Part shown: one piece after another, positions 25,726 through 37,773 of the stretch | Layout: each line of letters begins with the position of its first letter | Position numbering within the stretch: the stretch's first letter is position 1 | From: Pithys albifrons albifrons | Taxonomy: Eukaryota; Chordata; Aves; Passeriformes; Thamnophilidae | Length of the DNA: 64,000 nt | Direction of reading: 5' to 3' | Assembly: GCF_047495875.1 (NCBI RefSeq) | Contig: NC_092467.1 | Coordinates: 30,783,066 to 30,847,065 of the forward strand | Notes under the pieces: generated by a model | Database searches by the model: none | The model's input: the letters and a program-made list of their open reading frames with translations, nothing else | What the model was told of the DNA's origin: nothing | Position numbers and translations under genes: made by a program

Positions 25726-26863
25726 ATGTCTGCAATCTCAGTTCCCCGGGGCTCATGCTGTGGTCCCGCGTCCCAACTGCTCCGGCTGCATTTAATGTTC
25801 CCTGCACCAATTCCAGGGCAGTTCCTCTCCTGTGCTGGGGGTCTGGGGCTCTCTCCCCTTACACACATCACAAACACTGGATGTTTTGAATTCAAACCTC
25901 TTCATTTGAAGCTTCATCCACTGGGGTGGCTCAGACAGTTCCACCAAAGGCAGAGAATGGGTCCCAAGCTTCCCACCAGCAGAGTGTTGTACGGGCTCCA
26001 GGAGGTCCCTGATAGCCATCAGTTCTGCTTTGTGTTTGTACACACACATCTGTCTGAGCTTTGTTTCAGTTTGGTACTACTTCTATTTCTGATAGAGGGG
26101 GAATCTAACCCTGCCTATAACAATGGGCTTGATTGCTTAATTGTGCTTTGTGTTGGTTTTGCTTGCACGCAACCAAGTTCACAGGAATTCAACATGTGCT
26201 CCTCTTTCTGCACAGAAGGAATAAAAGGAACTTTGCCTGAGTCGTTCAATAACTTCTGTCTTCACTGTGTTTTCCTGGGAACCTTTAGCCTGGGCACCAC
26301 CAAAGCTCATTTTGCTGCCCCAGCTGGACAGGTTGACTTACAGGATGGAGAAAGACGAGACACCAGCTTCAGTCCCTTTCTCTTCTCTGAAGTTGCCTCA
26401 GCTCACACAGCTCAGTTCACTTTTACTCAGCACCTCACTCTCATGAAATCTGCTTCAAATTACTCCAGGCGCTATATGCAGACACCGGTCCTCACTTAGT
26501 AAGTTCAAGTTCATTCTTTGAGTTAAATACTGCAGGGCAGAACTGATTATAAATGTTTGAGGCCATTTGCATCAGATAATTGACTAGGAACAGAACAGCT
26601 TCTGCTACGACTCATATTCCCTGGGCAGTGGTGTGTTCTGTCACGGAAAAAAATATTTGCCAAAGCCCAATCTTAGTGCCATTTACATGGGCAGGATATG
26701 GAATAGGTCAGAGCCCAGCACGAATCAGGTCTCCTGTCCTGGGATGGGAAATGGGCAGTGTCTGAGCCCAGCAGCTCCTCACCAGAGCAGGCTGGAGTAG
26801 CTGCAATGCTGTTAATGTACAGGGACCACTCTAGTGTGCACTCATTATCTTTGTGACATTACC
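25726..26863. other. Unique sequence with a 257-codon open frame, not a recognised gene
   Basis: The longest plus-strand open frame that is neither repeat-driven nor GC-driven runs from 25,726 to 26,499. Its translation has no domain, signal peptide or repeat that I recognise, and the opposite strand carries overlapping shorter frames. The frame ends within a consensus splice donor, CACTTA|GTAAGT, at 26,498/26,499. No strong acceptor was found at its start. It could be a chance frame, part of a lineage-specific transcript, or a non-coding exon. I do not call it a gene. Confidence 0.3.
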
Positions 26864-26902
26864 AAAGAGAAAAAAAAAAGAGAGAGAAGAAGGGAAAAGA
26901 GA
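26864..26902. repeat. Purine-rich simple tract
   Basis: An uninterrupted run of A and G bases with an A10 core and GA steps; low complexity. Confidence 0.85.
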
Positions 26903-27159
26903 CTATAAATCTCCTAAACTGGGGAAGATAAATTTGTGTGAAAAGTCATGAGGAACCTGACAGGAAAGAGTTACTTTATACCGTTTAGTGGCGAGGAAAA
27001 ACAGCCTTAGGTTTTCTATTGTCTGCAGGTTTTTCTCTGTGAGAACAGAAGGTTGGGCACAAGGTGAACTGTCAGGAGGAAAAATCGAGGGAATCATAGA
27101 GAAGATGGGCCTTGTACATAATTGATCTGACAGAGTGCTGCCCACTCCATCATTGTGGC

Positions 27160-27300
27160 TGAAATATGCTCGGCCTCCTGCGCAATAATGCATGCGAGTT
27201 TAGCAGCGCAAGACTTGGTCTATTAGGGAGTTTGTTTAATCAGGAATGCTCCCATCCCTGCCAGGGCTCAGCATCGCTTGCAAAACACAGAATCTGCTCT
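27160..27300. other. CpG-retaining block, possible conserved element
   Basis: The block contains TGCTCGGCC, CTGCGCAATAATGCATGCG and AGCAGCGCAAG close together in a CpG-poor region, without repeat or coding signature. It may be a regulatory element. Conservation is not testable here. Confidence 0.2.
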
Positions 27301-28430
27301 CTGACTGGAAGAGAAAATTCTGCTGTGCTCAACACTTTCAGCTGCAGACATAAAAGCAGAAAGTGACTTTGAGTAAAATCAGGAGCTATTGGAAGTAAGA
27401 GCAACATCTCTACTGCCTTCAACAGGGCCAGCTCTGTGCTTTGTTCCCTGAAGAATTCCCTCACTGCTTCTCCCCATCAGATTTCTCGTTCCTTTTTGAT
27501 CCTTTTAGCAGAAGGCGTTATCCTCTCATTGAATTGTCTCACAACTGGCCCAGCAATAGGGAAAATCAGAAGCTCTGCGGTCCTTTATAACTGGTTGTGA
27601 GTGACTTTCATGTGAGGGGCAAAAGATCCCTGAGGATTGGGGATTTCAAACCTGGAGTGTTATTACAGCCACTAAATATCATGGCTTTGCTACTGCAAGA
27701 TAAAGAGGCAAAGATTAAAAGATGAAGCTACACCACACTTTGTGTGAGTTCTGATAAAAGCTGGCGATAGTGTTTTGAAGACTCCGGGTGGTCCAAGCCT
27801 GCAGACCTTTTTGGGAAGCCTCTCTCCTGCCTTGCTTTGAGCCAAACGTCAACAAGTGGGCAAGTCCTGCAAAGTGCCATCAGTTCTCTGTGACCTGATT
27901 GCTCCTGGACCCTGAGGAGCTCAGTGGAACTCAGCTCCCCACCAGCTCAGGTGCACAGGAGACACAGATCTCAAAAATACAGAGCTAAAGAGCTATGGAG
28001 GGACCATGGGCATGTCCCTGCACTGTGATCTAAGTCACCTCCTGCTGAGGGGACAGAGCAAGTGCTGGATGTTCTCACAGCCCATCCTATGGTGCATAAA
28101 TCAAGCCAGGAACACGGGAACATTGCAGCAGGGTCAACACAAGCAATTTTCTAAAAACCATGCTGACATCACCAGAAATTTTATTTAAATCCTTACTATT
28201 TCCAGCTAAAAAATCCATCATCATTATGAAAATGACTTGTATCAAACCCCAGAATAATCTTTTCAGAAAGGATCACTCCTGATGTTTAAACCGATTGCAC
28301 TTTATTTTACCTCTTAGGTTTTCCCTCTGGCTACTGTAGGCAAGAGCTGCAATCACCAACTCTGAACTCAGTAATTTTGCCTAAAACTATTTGACAAAAA
28401 AGGGGTTAATGATTTCTATGCAGAGTGAAG
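27301..28430. other. Unique non-coding sequence
   Basis: I see no gene, repeat or RNA feature. Confidence 0.5.
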
Positions 28431-28640
28431 CTATCAGGAATTAGTGCTCCGGAGTGTAGAACATTCACTTTTACAGTAGGTGGTGTTCTTGTTACACTTT
28501 CATACATGCCAGGCTAATTAACTGTCTTAAAGACCACATCATTAAATTATTTCCCCTGCTTAAAACACTGCAATGTTTAATGTACCCCAGCAATTCAATT
28601 ATGTTTAAAACAATATCCTAAGGACGAACTACTACAGGGT
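28431..28640. other. AT-rich block, possible conserved non-coding element
   Basis: There are several homeodomain-type strings (GGCTAATTAACTG, CATTAAATTATTT, CAATTCAATTATG) within about 120 bp, plus a CpG-containing CTCCGGAGTG at the start, with no repeat or coding match. This suggests an enhancer-like element, by inference only. Confidence 0.22.
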
Positions 28641-31600
28641 GGCATTTAGAGGAAATTTCATGCTTTACCTCAAACACAGGTAGAACACAAGAGCAAAAAT
28701 AGAATGTGAATTTCAAAATAGCTCTTTGAGGAAAGAAAAAAATCTTCCAAAGAAAACCTTGAGAATTAAGCTAGTTATTGTAGTCTGCATGATGGATTTT
28801 GCCTTTACTCTCTTTTGTAAAAGTTCATTCAAAGACTTTAAAGAGTTTCGTTTTCCCCTCAATCCTCATTAAAGTCTGCTTGTTCCATCTTATGATATAC
28901 TTCTATATTTTTTGGTGCTTTACCTTCCTTTCTGATTGCAATTTCTCTTGTTTTAAGAAAAAAACCTTAAGATCTAATCAAGTATAGCATTCTGGAAGTG
29001 GGGGTGAAGTCCTGACAATGTATTTCAGACACTCTGTTAGGGAATATGTACACAGAGGTCTCTGTTAGACACCTAATCAAACCATCTCACATTAATTTGT
29101 GAGGAGGCAAGTGGGCTGCATTCTGGCTCTGCCACCTTCCACACCAGCATCATTTCCAGGCACCAGCAATGCATCTCCGTGTGGCAGAATGAGTGCAAGG
29201 AGAGCACAGAGTGCTGCACAAAGGACAGTGCAATGCTTGTGCCTCCTTCCCTGTCAGCAGGAGTGCAGGGAATGTCCTCTGGGCAGGGAGCTGTGCTGCC
29301 AAGGGTGGGAGCAGCTTTGACATCAGAAGCTTATGTCATTCTGGACCTGTGTAAAACCAGAGCTAAAAGGGACCAAAAGAGTACTTTGGAGCACACCTGA
29401 GTCCAAAAAACATACATCAGTCTCTCCTCTACCATCTTTGCATGGTGTTTAAGAAATGCTGATCCCTGATGTTGGGGAACCAAGCTTAAAACACACTTAA
29501 AAGCCTAGTTGATATTTGGTGTAGAAAGTGTTCTATGAGAGGTATTTTAACTAATCAAATTAGTCTTTAAAACCTTACTAGGCACTCTTCAGGTCAAGAT
29601 ACAGACTTTGCTGTTAGAGATAGGATAGGACCCAGTTAAAATGCAAATTATCAACCCAATAATTTGCATTGAGGTCATCTCCTTTCCTTTCAACAGGAAT
29701 GCCAATCCTCTGAATAGCTTTGGTACCACACCATATGTGGGAAATGCTGCTTCCTGCCCCAAACTTACCCCATTTTCTAAAGCCTTGTGCCAAACCATGT
29801 GAGTGCAAATGTGATCTCACAGGCAAAACCTGCTGAAGCCTAACTCAGGTAACAAACCACAACAAGGACATGTGGAGCCACATCCACACAGAGAAGCCAC
29901 AACCCAGAGTTGTTCCTTACAGTGACCAAAAGTGTAGCTCTGATTTGACCAAAATGCTCATATCCAGCATAAAGTGACAGTTTTCCTTTTGAATGAGAAA
30001 AGTTTGGTCAGGTGACTCGCTGCCAGTCACATGACAGAAAATGCAGTTGGCTCCTGGCTGTACAATCCTGCTTCCCTCTATGAGCCCACCACGTAGGGAG
30101 ATGTGTTATTGTCATGCAAGGAAGAGGGACACAGCTGTGGTCTTGTGGTGAACACCTCAGGCGATGTAAGGTGGAAGGGAGATCACTTGTGCTCATGAAG
30201 AAATGGGATCTGTAATCAAGCTGGGGCCACTGAAAAATTCATCCTCTTCTCAAACTTGATGATCTTTCCTTATGGACTGTATCAAGTCTTTAGGGAATAA
30301 ACCAACTATTCCTAAGCTAAGGGAAATGAAAGAAACTGTAGTGTCTACAGGGACCTCTAAGTTTAGGATTTCAGCACAGAAGCATCAAATTGTTCCTAAC
30401 GTAACTGACAATATATCACTGCAGCCTAGAACCTCACCTGGGAGAAAACCTTTTCAGATTTTAAAGGTCTAAAATTAGAACATACGTAGAGGCAGAGTTT
30501 TGGTTGATTGCAATTATAAGGAATTCCCTCCCCATGAGGGAAGAGCATATGCACAGGCAATTTCTACCAGGCAGTGGCTGCAAATCCCACAGGGACTTGC
30601 TCGTATGGTGATATTGGCAGAGGGAGCTGCTCCTTCAGCAGGTTGGTGGTGGGTGAATGTTCTCCTCCTGCAGGTCTGAAAGGAGGCCCATGATCCAGCT
30701 GGGTACTGACACCTGGATGCTGCTTAAGTATTTTCATGCACTTCCCCCACACTTTCAGAGAAGTTGAGCAGAGAAGGAGCCCCATCTCCATCTCCCAACC
30801 CCGGCTGCCCACTCTGCTCCTGCTTTGCTGTCACTTCCCCACACAGATTTTCAGTGAACCCAGCCAAGGAAATGGCCTGTCAGAAAACCAGCATTTTTTC
30901 TTTAAACCAGGTCAGTTTTCACTGAGATCAGTTTTCTGATCTCTCACTGCATGGTCAGAGAAACACCTGTGCTGACACAGGGGGAGGGAGCACAAATAAC
31001 CATCTGGAGAGCACGGGGGGACAGGAAACCCATTTTGGTTGCAGAACAGGCTCCTGCCAGCTTAACTAGGCATGGACTGGTGGCGTTAATCAAGACCTTG
31101 AAACAAGCCTAAGGCAAACATAGCATGGCATCTGAGGGATTAACCACAGGATGAAATACATTGCTGACCATATGATGACCCAAAAGTCCTTAAAACATGA
31201 ACATCTACACTGAAATGCCTCAGTGCTGGGCTAAGGATGTCGTGAATTTTGTCAAGAGCTCAAGGGAAAATTCCCTTTTATTGTCATCAGTTGTATCAGG
31301 AACTGAAGGGAAAATTCCAATTATGTGATGGTTTAAAATAAGTAGGTCTTAGAAGTGTCAATTCACAGTAATGAAGTCAAAACATAAATACATATTTGGA
31401 ACATCAATAGATGTGGTTTCTAAAACATGTAGAGCATAATTCCTTTGGACCCTGCTTAAAACTGTGCAAAGATTTGGGATAATATCCCTATCCTGGTGAA
31501 TTCCGCAGTGAGGTACAGGTATATGTAACCATCCTGACTCCACCTAAAGCCCAGGCATGTCCATGCTGTATATTGTGTTACCTCATCTTGCATTTGCTTT

Positions 31601-34600
31601 CTTCTTTTGAATCATTCTTCACAATTTCAAACTGGTTTTAATGCATTTATTTTCCATATATATCCCTATGAGTTATTTAGCATTTTCTTCCAATTTTTAC
31701 GCCATCATATACTTAGACAAATCTTTTTTTTTACCTTCAGTTTCTGCATCTGCTTTGCAAATAAATTGCAAATGTCGAGATCATTTCCTTTCTCAAGCGT
31801 TTCCTAAACCCTAACCAGCTCAACAAGATGCATGTAACATAAAACATATAGCAGGAACTTAAAACACAGGAATGTGTATAACAATCTCTCTTTTTTCCCT
31901 AATGCAGTTATGCTTATTTAAGGCATTGATTCCCTTGAAGCAGTCAATAAAATACTTCAGGTAGTAAAATATACCCTGACAATAATATATTCCATTCAAT
32001 ACTTCTCCCTTTCCTTGCTGGACTCCAGACATTTGAAAAGTGAAGATCATGAATGTTATATATCTTTAAATGGTATCTCAAGATCTCAGTTAGGCCCTGG
32101 TCTGCTCTTGACCCTGGCATTAAAGATTTGGTCCATCCATAATGTGGATATTACTCAGAATGACTCAAACACTCACTTTTTTAGGAAAGAATTTGCTGCA
32201 CTGATTGCAACCTCTCAGTTTTATAACTTAGCTGAACACCCAAAATGAGATTTTAGAGCTTTGAGAACCAATCTCTTTAAAAGGCTGTTATGAAATCACT
32301 TTAAATAAGAGCAAAGCCCACTGAATTCTGGAAAGTAATTTCTCCAGAAAGAAATTACAGCCTGTATAAGAATGGAAGGGAAGCTCGGTACATCAGGCTG
32401 TGCCTGTCCCTGGATACCCATCTGCCATTAAAGGGCCTCACAGCAGCAACATTTTTGAGGAAAGATGAATCCTGCCACTGGCAAACATAACCTCAATTCA
32501 CCTAAACTCAATGAACTTCGGCTTTTTAGCTTCTGCTCTTTTCCCCTTACAACAAACACTGGTCTGAACCAAACTCATCCATAGAGGGCAACAGAAAAAC
32601 ATCCATTGATTTATGAGGATGTGACTCCTGAAAGTCCTCTTCTCTCAGGACCAGCATCACCACCAGGAGCTGAAGGCATGACACTCCACAGGGCCAAAAG
32701 CTGTGCTATGAAAGCCTGATGGGACTAAAATCACCTGTGCTCCATTTGAAGTTCCTACAAATACACTGGACTGTTAGTGCAGAAAATAAGTTTGCTGGGA
32801 TTAGAAATGGGCAGTAAATCCAACATATACAGCATTTGCTCCTAACTAAACAAGTGTCTCAGTTTCATGTCTGACTTGAACCTATAGCAGAAGGTTACAA
32901 TACTTTTGCAATGCATATTTTATTTTAGATGCATATGAGAGAGATGTAAGGAGGTGCTGAACACCCCCATTCCTAATTTGCAGTTATAATTATTTTGCAA
33001 GAGACATAGTTCTCCAAAGAAGTCTTTAAGTGATAGAGCTGGAGACCAGAATTTTTCTTCTCTACATGCACTGAAGGTGTTAGAAGAGCTGGAGCAGGGA
33101 TCACACACTGACCTCTCACCAATCACCGTCACCTCATACCTGCCAGAAAGGCTCCAGTGCTGCAAGGGGCTCCTCTGCCATGGAGCCTTTGGCTTCTCCC
33201 CCGTCACTTCCACACAGGACCAGAATTACAGATTTGAAATGAGCAGAGGAAAGAGTTTGCCTAAAGTCCTGAGTCATTTCTTGCTCTTCTCTAACCCACC
33301 ATCACCTGGGGAAAATTCATCATAAATAACCTGTGTCAGCTTTCCACTGGAATCAGCAAGGTAAAAGGCCACATATCCCAGCAAAAGGGCACTGGCTTTG
33401 GCTGGGAATTTCCAGCAGCAAATACACAAAGCTGAATTCAAATTAAGAACTCTCAGTGCCTGAGGTGGGTATTTTTCCAATTTTACTTATTAGCAAACTA
33501 GTATATGGAGCAAAGAACAGACTTAATCGGAAAGCAAGCCCTGAAATTTTATGTTCTGCCTCCTCTGTTTCTGTGAGCCCTCAGTTCCTGCTATGTGCAG
33601 ACACCTCTTTTCCAAAGGGAAGATCATAGGCTCAGTCTTTCAAAGAGCAGGATGGATTTCCTTTGCTCTCCCAGTGATGCCTGCTGGGTGAGTGTGCAGT
33701 GTGAGTTAAACAGCCCTGTCACTTAGTGAGCTCAGCAAAACCATCTCCTCCTAACAGTCCTGTCTCAGCCAATTCATGCAGCATCGTCCAGAGGGTTTGG
33801 TTGCCATTTGTCACTGCCTCCAGGAGGGGAGGGAATGGAGACAACTACTATTGGAGATCCGAGTCCAATTTGCCACTGTGCTGCTCCAGTTTGAAACAAG
33901 TGTTGCTCTGTTGACTTCTTTGGAAAAAGATTCTTCTTCAGAGGGTTAAAATATCTCAATAGCCTTATGTTAGTGAAAAACAGTCCTGTTGTATATTAAA
34001 AAATTTTCTAATGCAGGGACCAGACAGAGCTGCTGTTTAGGTGAGGCAGTGAGTGAGAGAAGTCCCTGCGGTGCAGGAGGGTTGGGTGGCCTGGCAGCCA
34101 GGCAGGAGGAGCCCAAGTGGGAGAGGACCAGCCTGTTCTGTGCACCTCATTATACAGAACATTGACAGCAAATGCACTAGTCATTGCAAGGAATAAACAG
34201 GCAGGTATCTATACCCACATGCATCTTTTGCTCCAAAAGCTCAGGTACCAGAATTTCCATGATTTTTTTTTCAAAAAACTACTGCAAAAATAGTCAGAAT
34301 ATTGTATGTTAAATTAACCTGGTAATTAACTCATAACGTGCTCATTTGTCACTGGGTGTACTGAGCATATCCAAGGGAGTTGGGGCATTGCTTGAAAATG
34401 TTTGAGACAGAAATTCCTACCGCCTCTTGTAGTCTTTGCAACTCCTTTTCGGGCCAATTTACTGCACTCTGTGTCACAGAAACGTGACGCTGTGCTGTAG
34501 CAGTGCCAGCAGATTGCGTTACCCTGCCTGACTGTACCCAAGTCACACATTTCTCTCTGCCTGCAGTCCCAGAGGTCACAGCTGAGGGCAGGAGAGAACA

Positions 34601-35114
34601 AAAACTATGCTTTGTGATCCAGGATTTAGACAGTTATCAACTCACAAATCTTGGTCAGACTGTAACGACAAAGCATGGGATGGTTCAATCCCCACACACA
34701 CAGATGTCTTCAGGGAAAAAAAGGAAAAAATTATGCATCAGACAAAAATGACTGAATTTAGCATGTGGCAAGCCAGACATGCCTTCTTCAGCTATTTTTA
34801 TTTTCCTATTTTCTTCTCCTCTTTTTCTGCATTTCTAGGTAGGAATAGAAGACCATGTCACCACTTCGAAGTATTTATAGCAGTTAGCTAAGGAGTAATG
34901 ATCATAAGCAGAATCACTTAAAGAACAACATTGAAATGTTTTTCATACTGAAAATAAATGACTCATTCCTTTGTGTTTGGCAGCTTGAAATGGGACCTCT
35001 TTCCTTAATGACATTCCTCCTTTGCAGCATGCTTATAGTCATTTGCTGTTGTTCATTTGTTTGTAATCCCTGGCACTTACAGTCCGTACTGTCTTTTAAT
35101 TCAAAGACTTTATG
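28641..35114. other. Unique non-coding sequence
   Basis: No gene is supported. A cysteine-containing plus-strand frame at 29,179-29,400 follows an acceptor-like TTTCCAG and is reported as a weak finding. The string AAGGGAAAATTCC occurs twice 44 bp apart at 31,262 and 31,306. Other open frames show no domains. Confidence 0.5.
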
Positions 35115-35235
35115 AACACTTATTAATTAAACTGAACAGTCTCCTTAGAAGGTTTGTGGTTGTATCCTTGTTTCAGATGAGAAAACTGAGAGGTGTTCAG
35201 TTTCCTGCATAAAAACACCCAACCCTGCTGCAAGT
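35115..35235 (-). repeat. Possible MIR-like SINE relic (weak)
   Basis: A segment centred on TGTTTCAGATGAGAAAACTG at about 35,169-35,188 resembles the conserved reverse-complement core of MIR-type SINEs. The flanks align poorly. Confidence 0.25.
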
Positions 35236-35399
35236 CACAGGTGAATTCCAAAATTCAGAAGGGTTTTTTTTCCTTTCTTCTGTTACCAGGATTGAGGGCA
35301 ACATGGCATGTGCCATGCAAGATTTGTACCACTTGAGACCAACCTGGTTAGCAAAGAAATACTGGGAATTTTGGCCCTGGTCTGTCTTTGCACCCTTAA

Positions 35400-35775
35400 C
35401 CTTGAATAGGAGGCAAGAAGGCTTTTGGGGTGATGTAATTGTGGCCTTCCAGTACCTGATGGGAGATGACAAGAAAGATAGAGAGAGACTTTTTACAAAA
35501 GCCCAGAGTGACAGGACAAGGGGAAATAGTTTCAAACTGACAGAGAAGAGGTTTACATTGGATATTAGGAAGAAATGTTTTAATGTGAGGGTGGGGGGAG
35601 GCCCTGACACTCCAGAGAAGCTGTGGCTGCTTCATCCCTGGAAGTGTTCCAGGCTGGGTTGGATGGGGCTTGGAGCAACCTGATCTAGATCAAGGTGTCC
35701 CTGCTCACGGCAGGGCATTGAAACTGAATGCTCTTTGAGGTCCCTCCCAACCCAAACTACTCTATGATTCTGTGA
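35400..35775 (+). mobile_element. CR1 LINE fragment, plus orientation, ends in CR1 octamer
   Basis: This is the best-preserved CR1 copy in the window, about 375 bp of the 3' end. It starts near the CTTGAATAGG segment and continues with GCCTTCCAGTACCTGATGGG at 35,444, GTGACAGGACAAGGGG near 35,508 and GGATATTAGGAAGAAATG. It terminates with CTACTCTATGATTCTGTGA, the octamer tail of CR1. The plus frame across 35,430-35,600 reads as the C-terminus of CR1 ORF2p (AFQYLMGDDKK, SDRTRGNSFKL, LDIRKKCFNVRV). The copy is 5'-truncated and lacks the endonuclease and reverse transcriptase domains. The open frame starting upstream at 35,303 enters the element from unique sequence by chance. Confidence 0.95.
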
Positions 35776-37490
35776 CTTGATCTGGCTCCAGGCCCTTGCC
35801 TGCTTCTTCAGCTCATATGAGGGTGACATTTAAGCATTTGAAGTTATATTTCGTCTACAAGACAATCCTTTCGCATCTGTAACATCTGGATCCATGAATC
35901 CTTCCCTCAAGCTCTGCTCCAAATAGATACTGCAGCCACTGGAAACATCCTGGCCTTGCCTGCATTCATACAACTTCCTTGCTGAGCAATTTGATTTCTT
36001 ATTCTCCTCTTAATGACTCCTCTTTTGCTGGTGAAAGGTGTCAGTAGTAGGGACAGTGCTGAGTCAATCCCACTGCACTGGAAAAGTCCTCAGGAAATCT
36101 CCTGTTCAACTTGCCAAGTAGCTTCTGTCTCTGGGAGTTTTCTCTCGCCTCCTTTTGCAGTGAGCCTTTCACACTTGTTCTGAGAGAGATGTACCAGTCT
36201 GGGATAATTCATTCAATGACTGTCAGATCTTTCCAACTGCTTTATAGCCTGTCCTCCCCGAGCATTCTTTCAGTAATCCCTATACCAAAGCTGAACCAAA
36301 TGTGTGTTTATGTAAAACAGCCCATGCTATATGCAGCCTGTGCTTTTTGCATGACCTTTAGTGTAAAATGCAATATGTCTGGTCTCAGTTATGTTATTCT
36401 GTCAACATGTTCCAGTTTGGGCTAAGCTGGAAGCAGCACTCTGTACATCTGGCTCAGGAAGAGAGGACATCTGTGCAACTAGTCTAATAAACCAGAGCAA
36501 TTCAATGAAATATTGTTCCAGTGTTAGGGAATGAAAAGAATTTTTGCATTGCAAAACACAACAAATGCTGACTTCTACCAATAAGAGTGACCTCCAGAAA
36601 TCTGGGAGATAAATCAGCATGAGAGAAAGGCAAAGAGATGTTAAATGATGCTCTTATTTCAAGTAGAAACATCTTTCACACATAAATTGTCTCATTTGAT
36701 TTAAAGTTATTTAGTTCACATGGAGTTAGGTAATGTCCTCCTTTTAAAATACAACTTTGGAAATTTATGGATGAAAAGTGCTAATTTTGTATTTTTAAAT
36801 GCATTTGATAATTTCACTGTATGAATCCCTTTAGGACAAAATGCTGTCTATAAATCCTTCTCTCCTACAACAGATTTTGTAAAGAACACAATTGCTAATG
36901 CAGTCTAAATTAGACAGAGGCATTTGGTGAGGTCAGAATACTATTGCTTGGAAGTTCCCATTTTATTTTCTTTGGCCATTATGAAAAGGATAGCACCTTA
37001 CACTTACTCTAATAACAGCGTGTAACTCTGAAGTAATTCATTCTGCAATTGCTTTTAGCTGCTTTAGAGATTTTATGAGCCATATTTATCCTTCTTTTCC
37101 AAGTCTTTCAAATAGTGAAAAAGTCCAAAGTGAAGTAAGCTCTTGCCACCATTTTTTAAAAATAACAACCCCTTTTGTAAAAGCTTCTGAGGGTCACTGA
37201 CAACAGAGAAAAATCTCATTTTGCTCTTACATACAGAGTTTTATACTTTGCCTGAGTTAGGGTGGAAAGAGCACGATAGTGTCAGATTTCTTATGCTGTA
37301 CTTCACATTCAATGTCACTTCATATAATTATTGATCTTTCTTCTGGAGTTTCTCTTCAAATCTCACCATCCATCCTGCCCATGCACACCTTGGTGTTGTC
37401 TGCCTGTCCAAAAGGATATCCCATAAGGATAATACTGTTCATTTAGTTCAGAATTTGATCCAAGGGCATATCAGGCTGTTTTCCAGCTCT
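35776..37490. other. Unique non-coding sequence
   Basis: I see no gene, RNA or repeat family. The sequence becomes AT-rich from about 36,640 onward. Confidence 0.5.
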
Positions 37491-37601
37491 CCTACAGTTT
37501 GCTGTCAGTAAACTTTCCTGCTCCACAGCCACCTGGTTTGGTCTCCACCTCATCTATCAACATAAAAGCCCATATTGAACTGAGTTCATCCTGTTTGTTA
37601 C

Positions 37602-37773
37602 CTTTGTAAAACTTCCATCTGTCCCATTCCCACCAATAACCTTTTTCCAAGGTGGGTGAAGAAGCCCAGCTTGATAAGCATGATCTCCAGAAATCAAGGG
37701 ATACAAAATATCTCCACTTATTAAACAGCCTCTGCAGTGGCTGCTCGCAGTGCACACGAACAGGCAGTATCTC
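37602..37773 (-). other. Possible internal exon, unrecognised product
   Basis: On the minus strand a 172-bp segment is preceded by an acceptor-like sequence (T-rich GGGTTTTTTGGATTCTCAG) and followed by a donor, TTTACAAAG|GTAACA. It is open in two of three frames. Neither translation matches a domain I know. One frame is rich in Trp and aromatic residues; the other contains GDILYPLISGDHAYQ. Minus-strand open frames also occur just upstream (37,807-37,992 and 38,091-38,321). This may be an exon of an unidentified or non-coding transcript, or a chance arrangement. Confidence 0.2.

Noticed and set aside
34326..34601. Minus-strand frame with a CWHC...C...C pattern resembling an MYND zinc finger
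   Set aside because: The later conserved Cys/His positions and spacing of MYND fingers are missing, and there is no supporting splice context.
35303..35683. 126-codon plus-strand frame as a gene
   Set aside because: Its second half is the C-terminal tail of CR1 ORF2p within a truncated transposon; the first half is unique sequence joined by chance.
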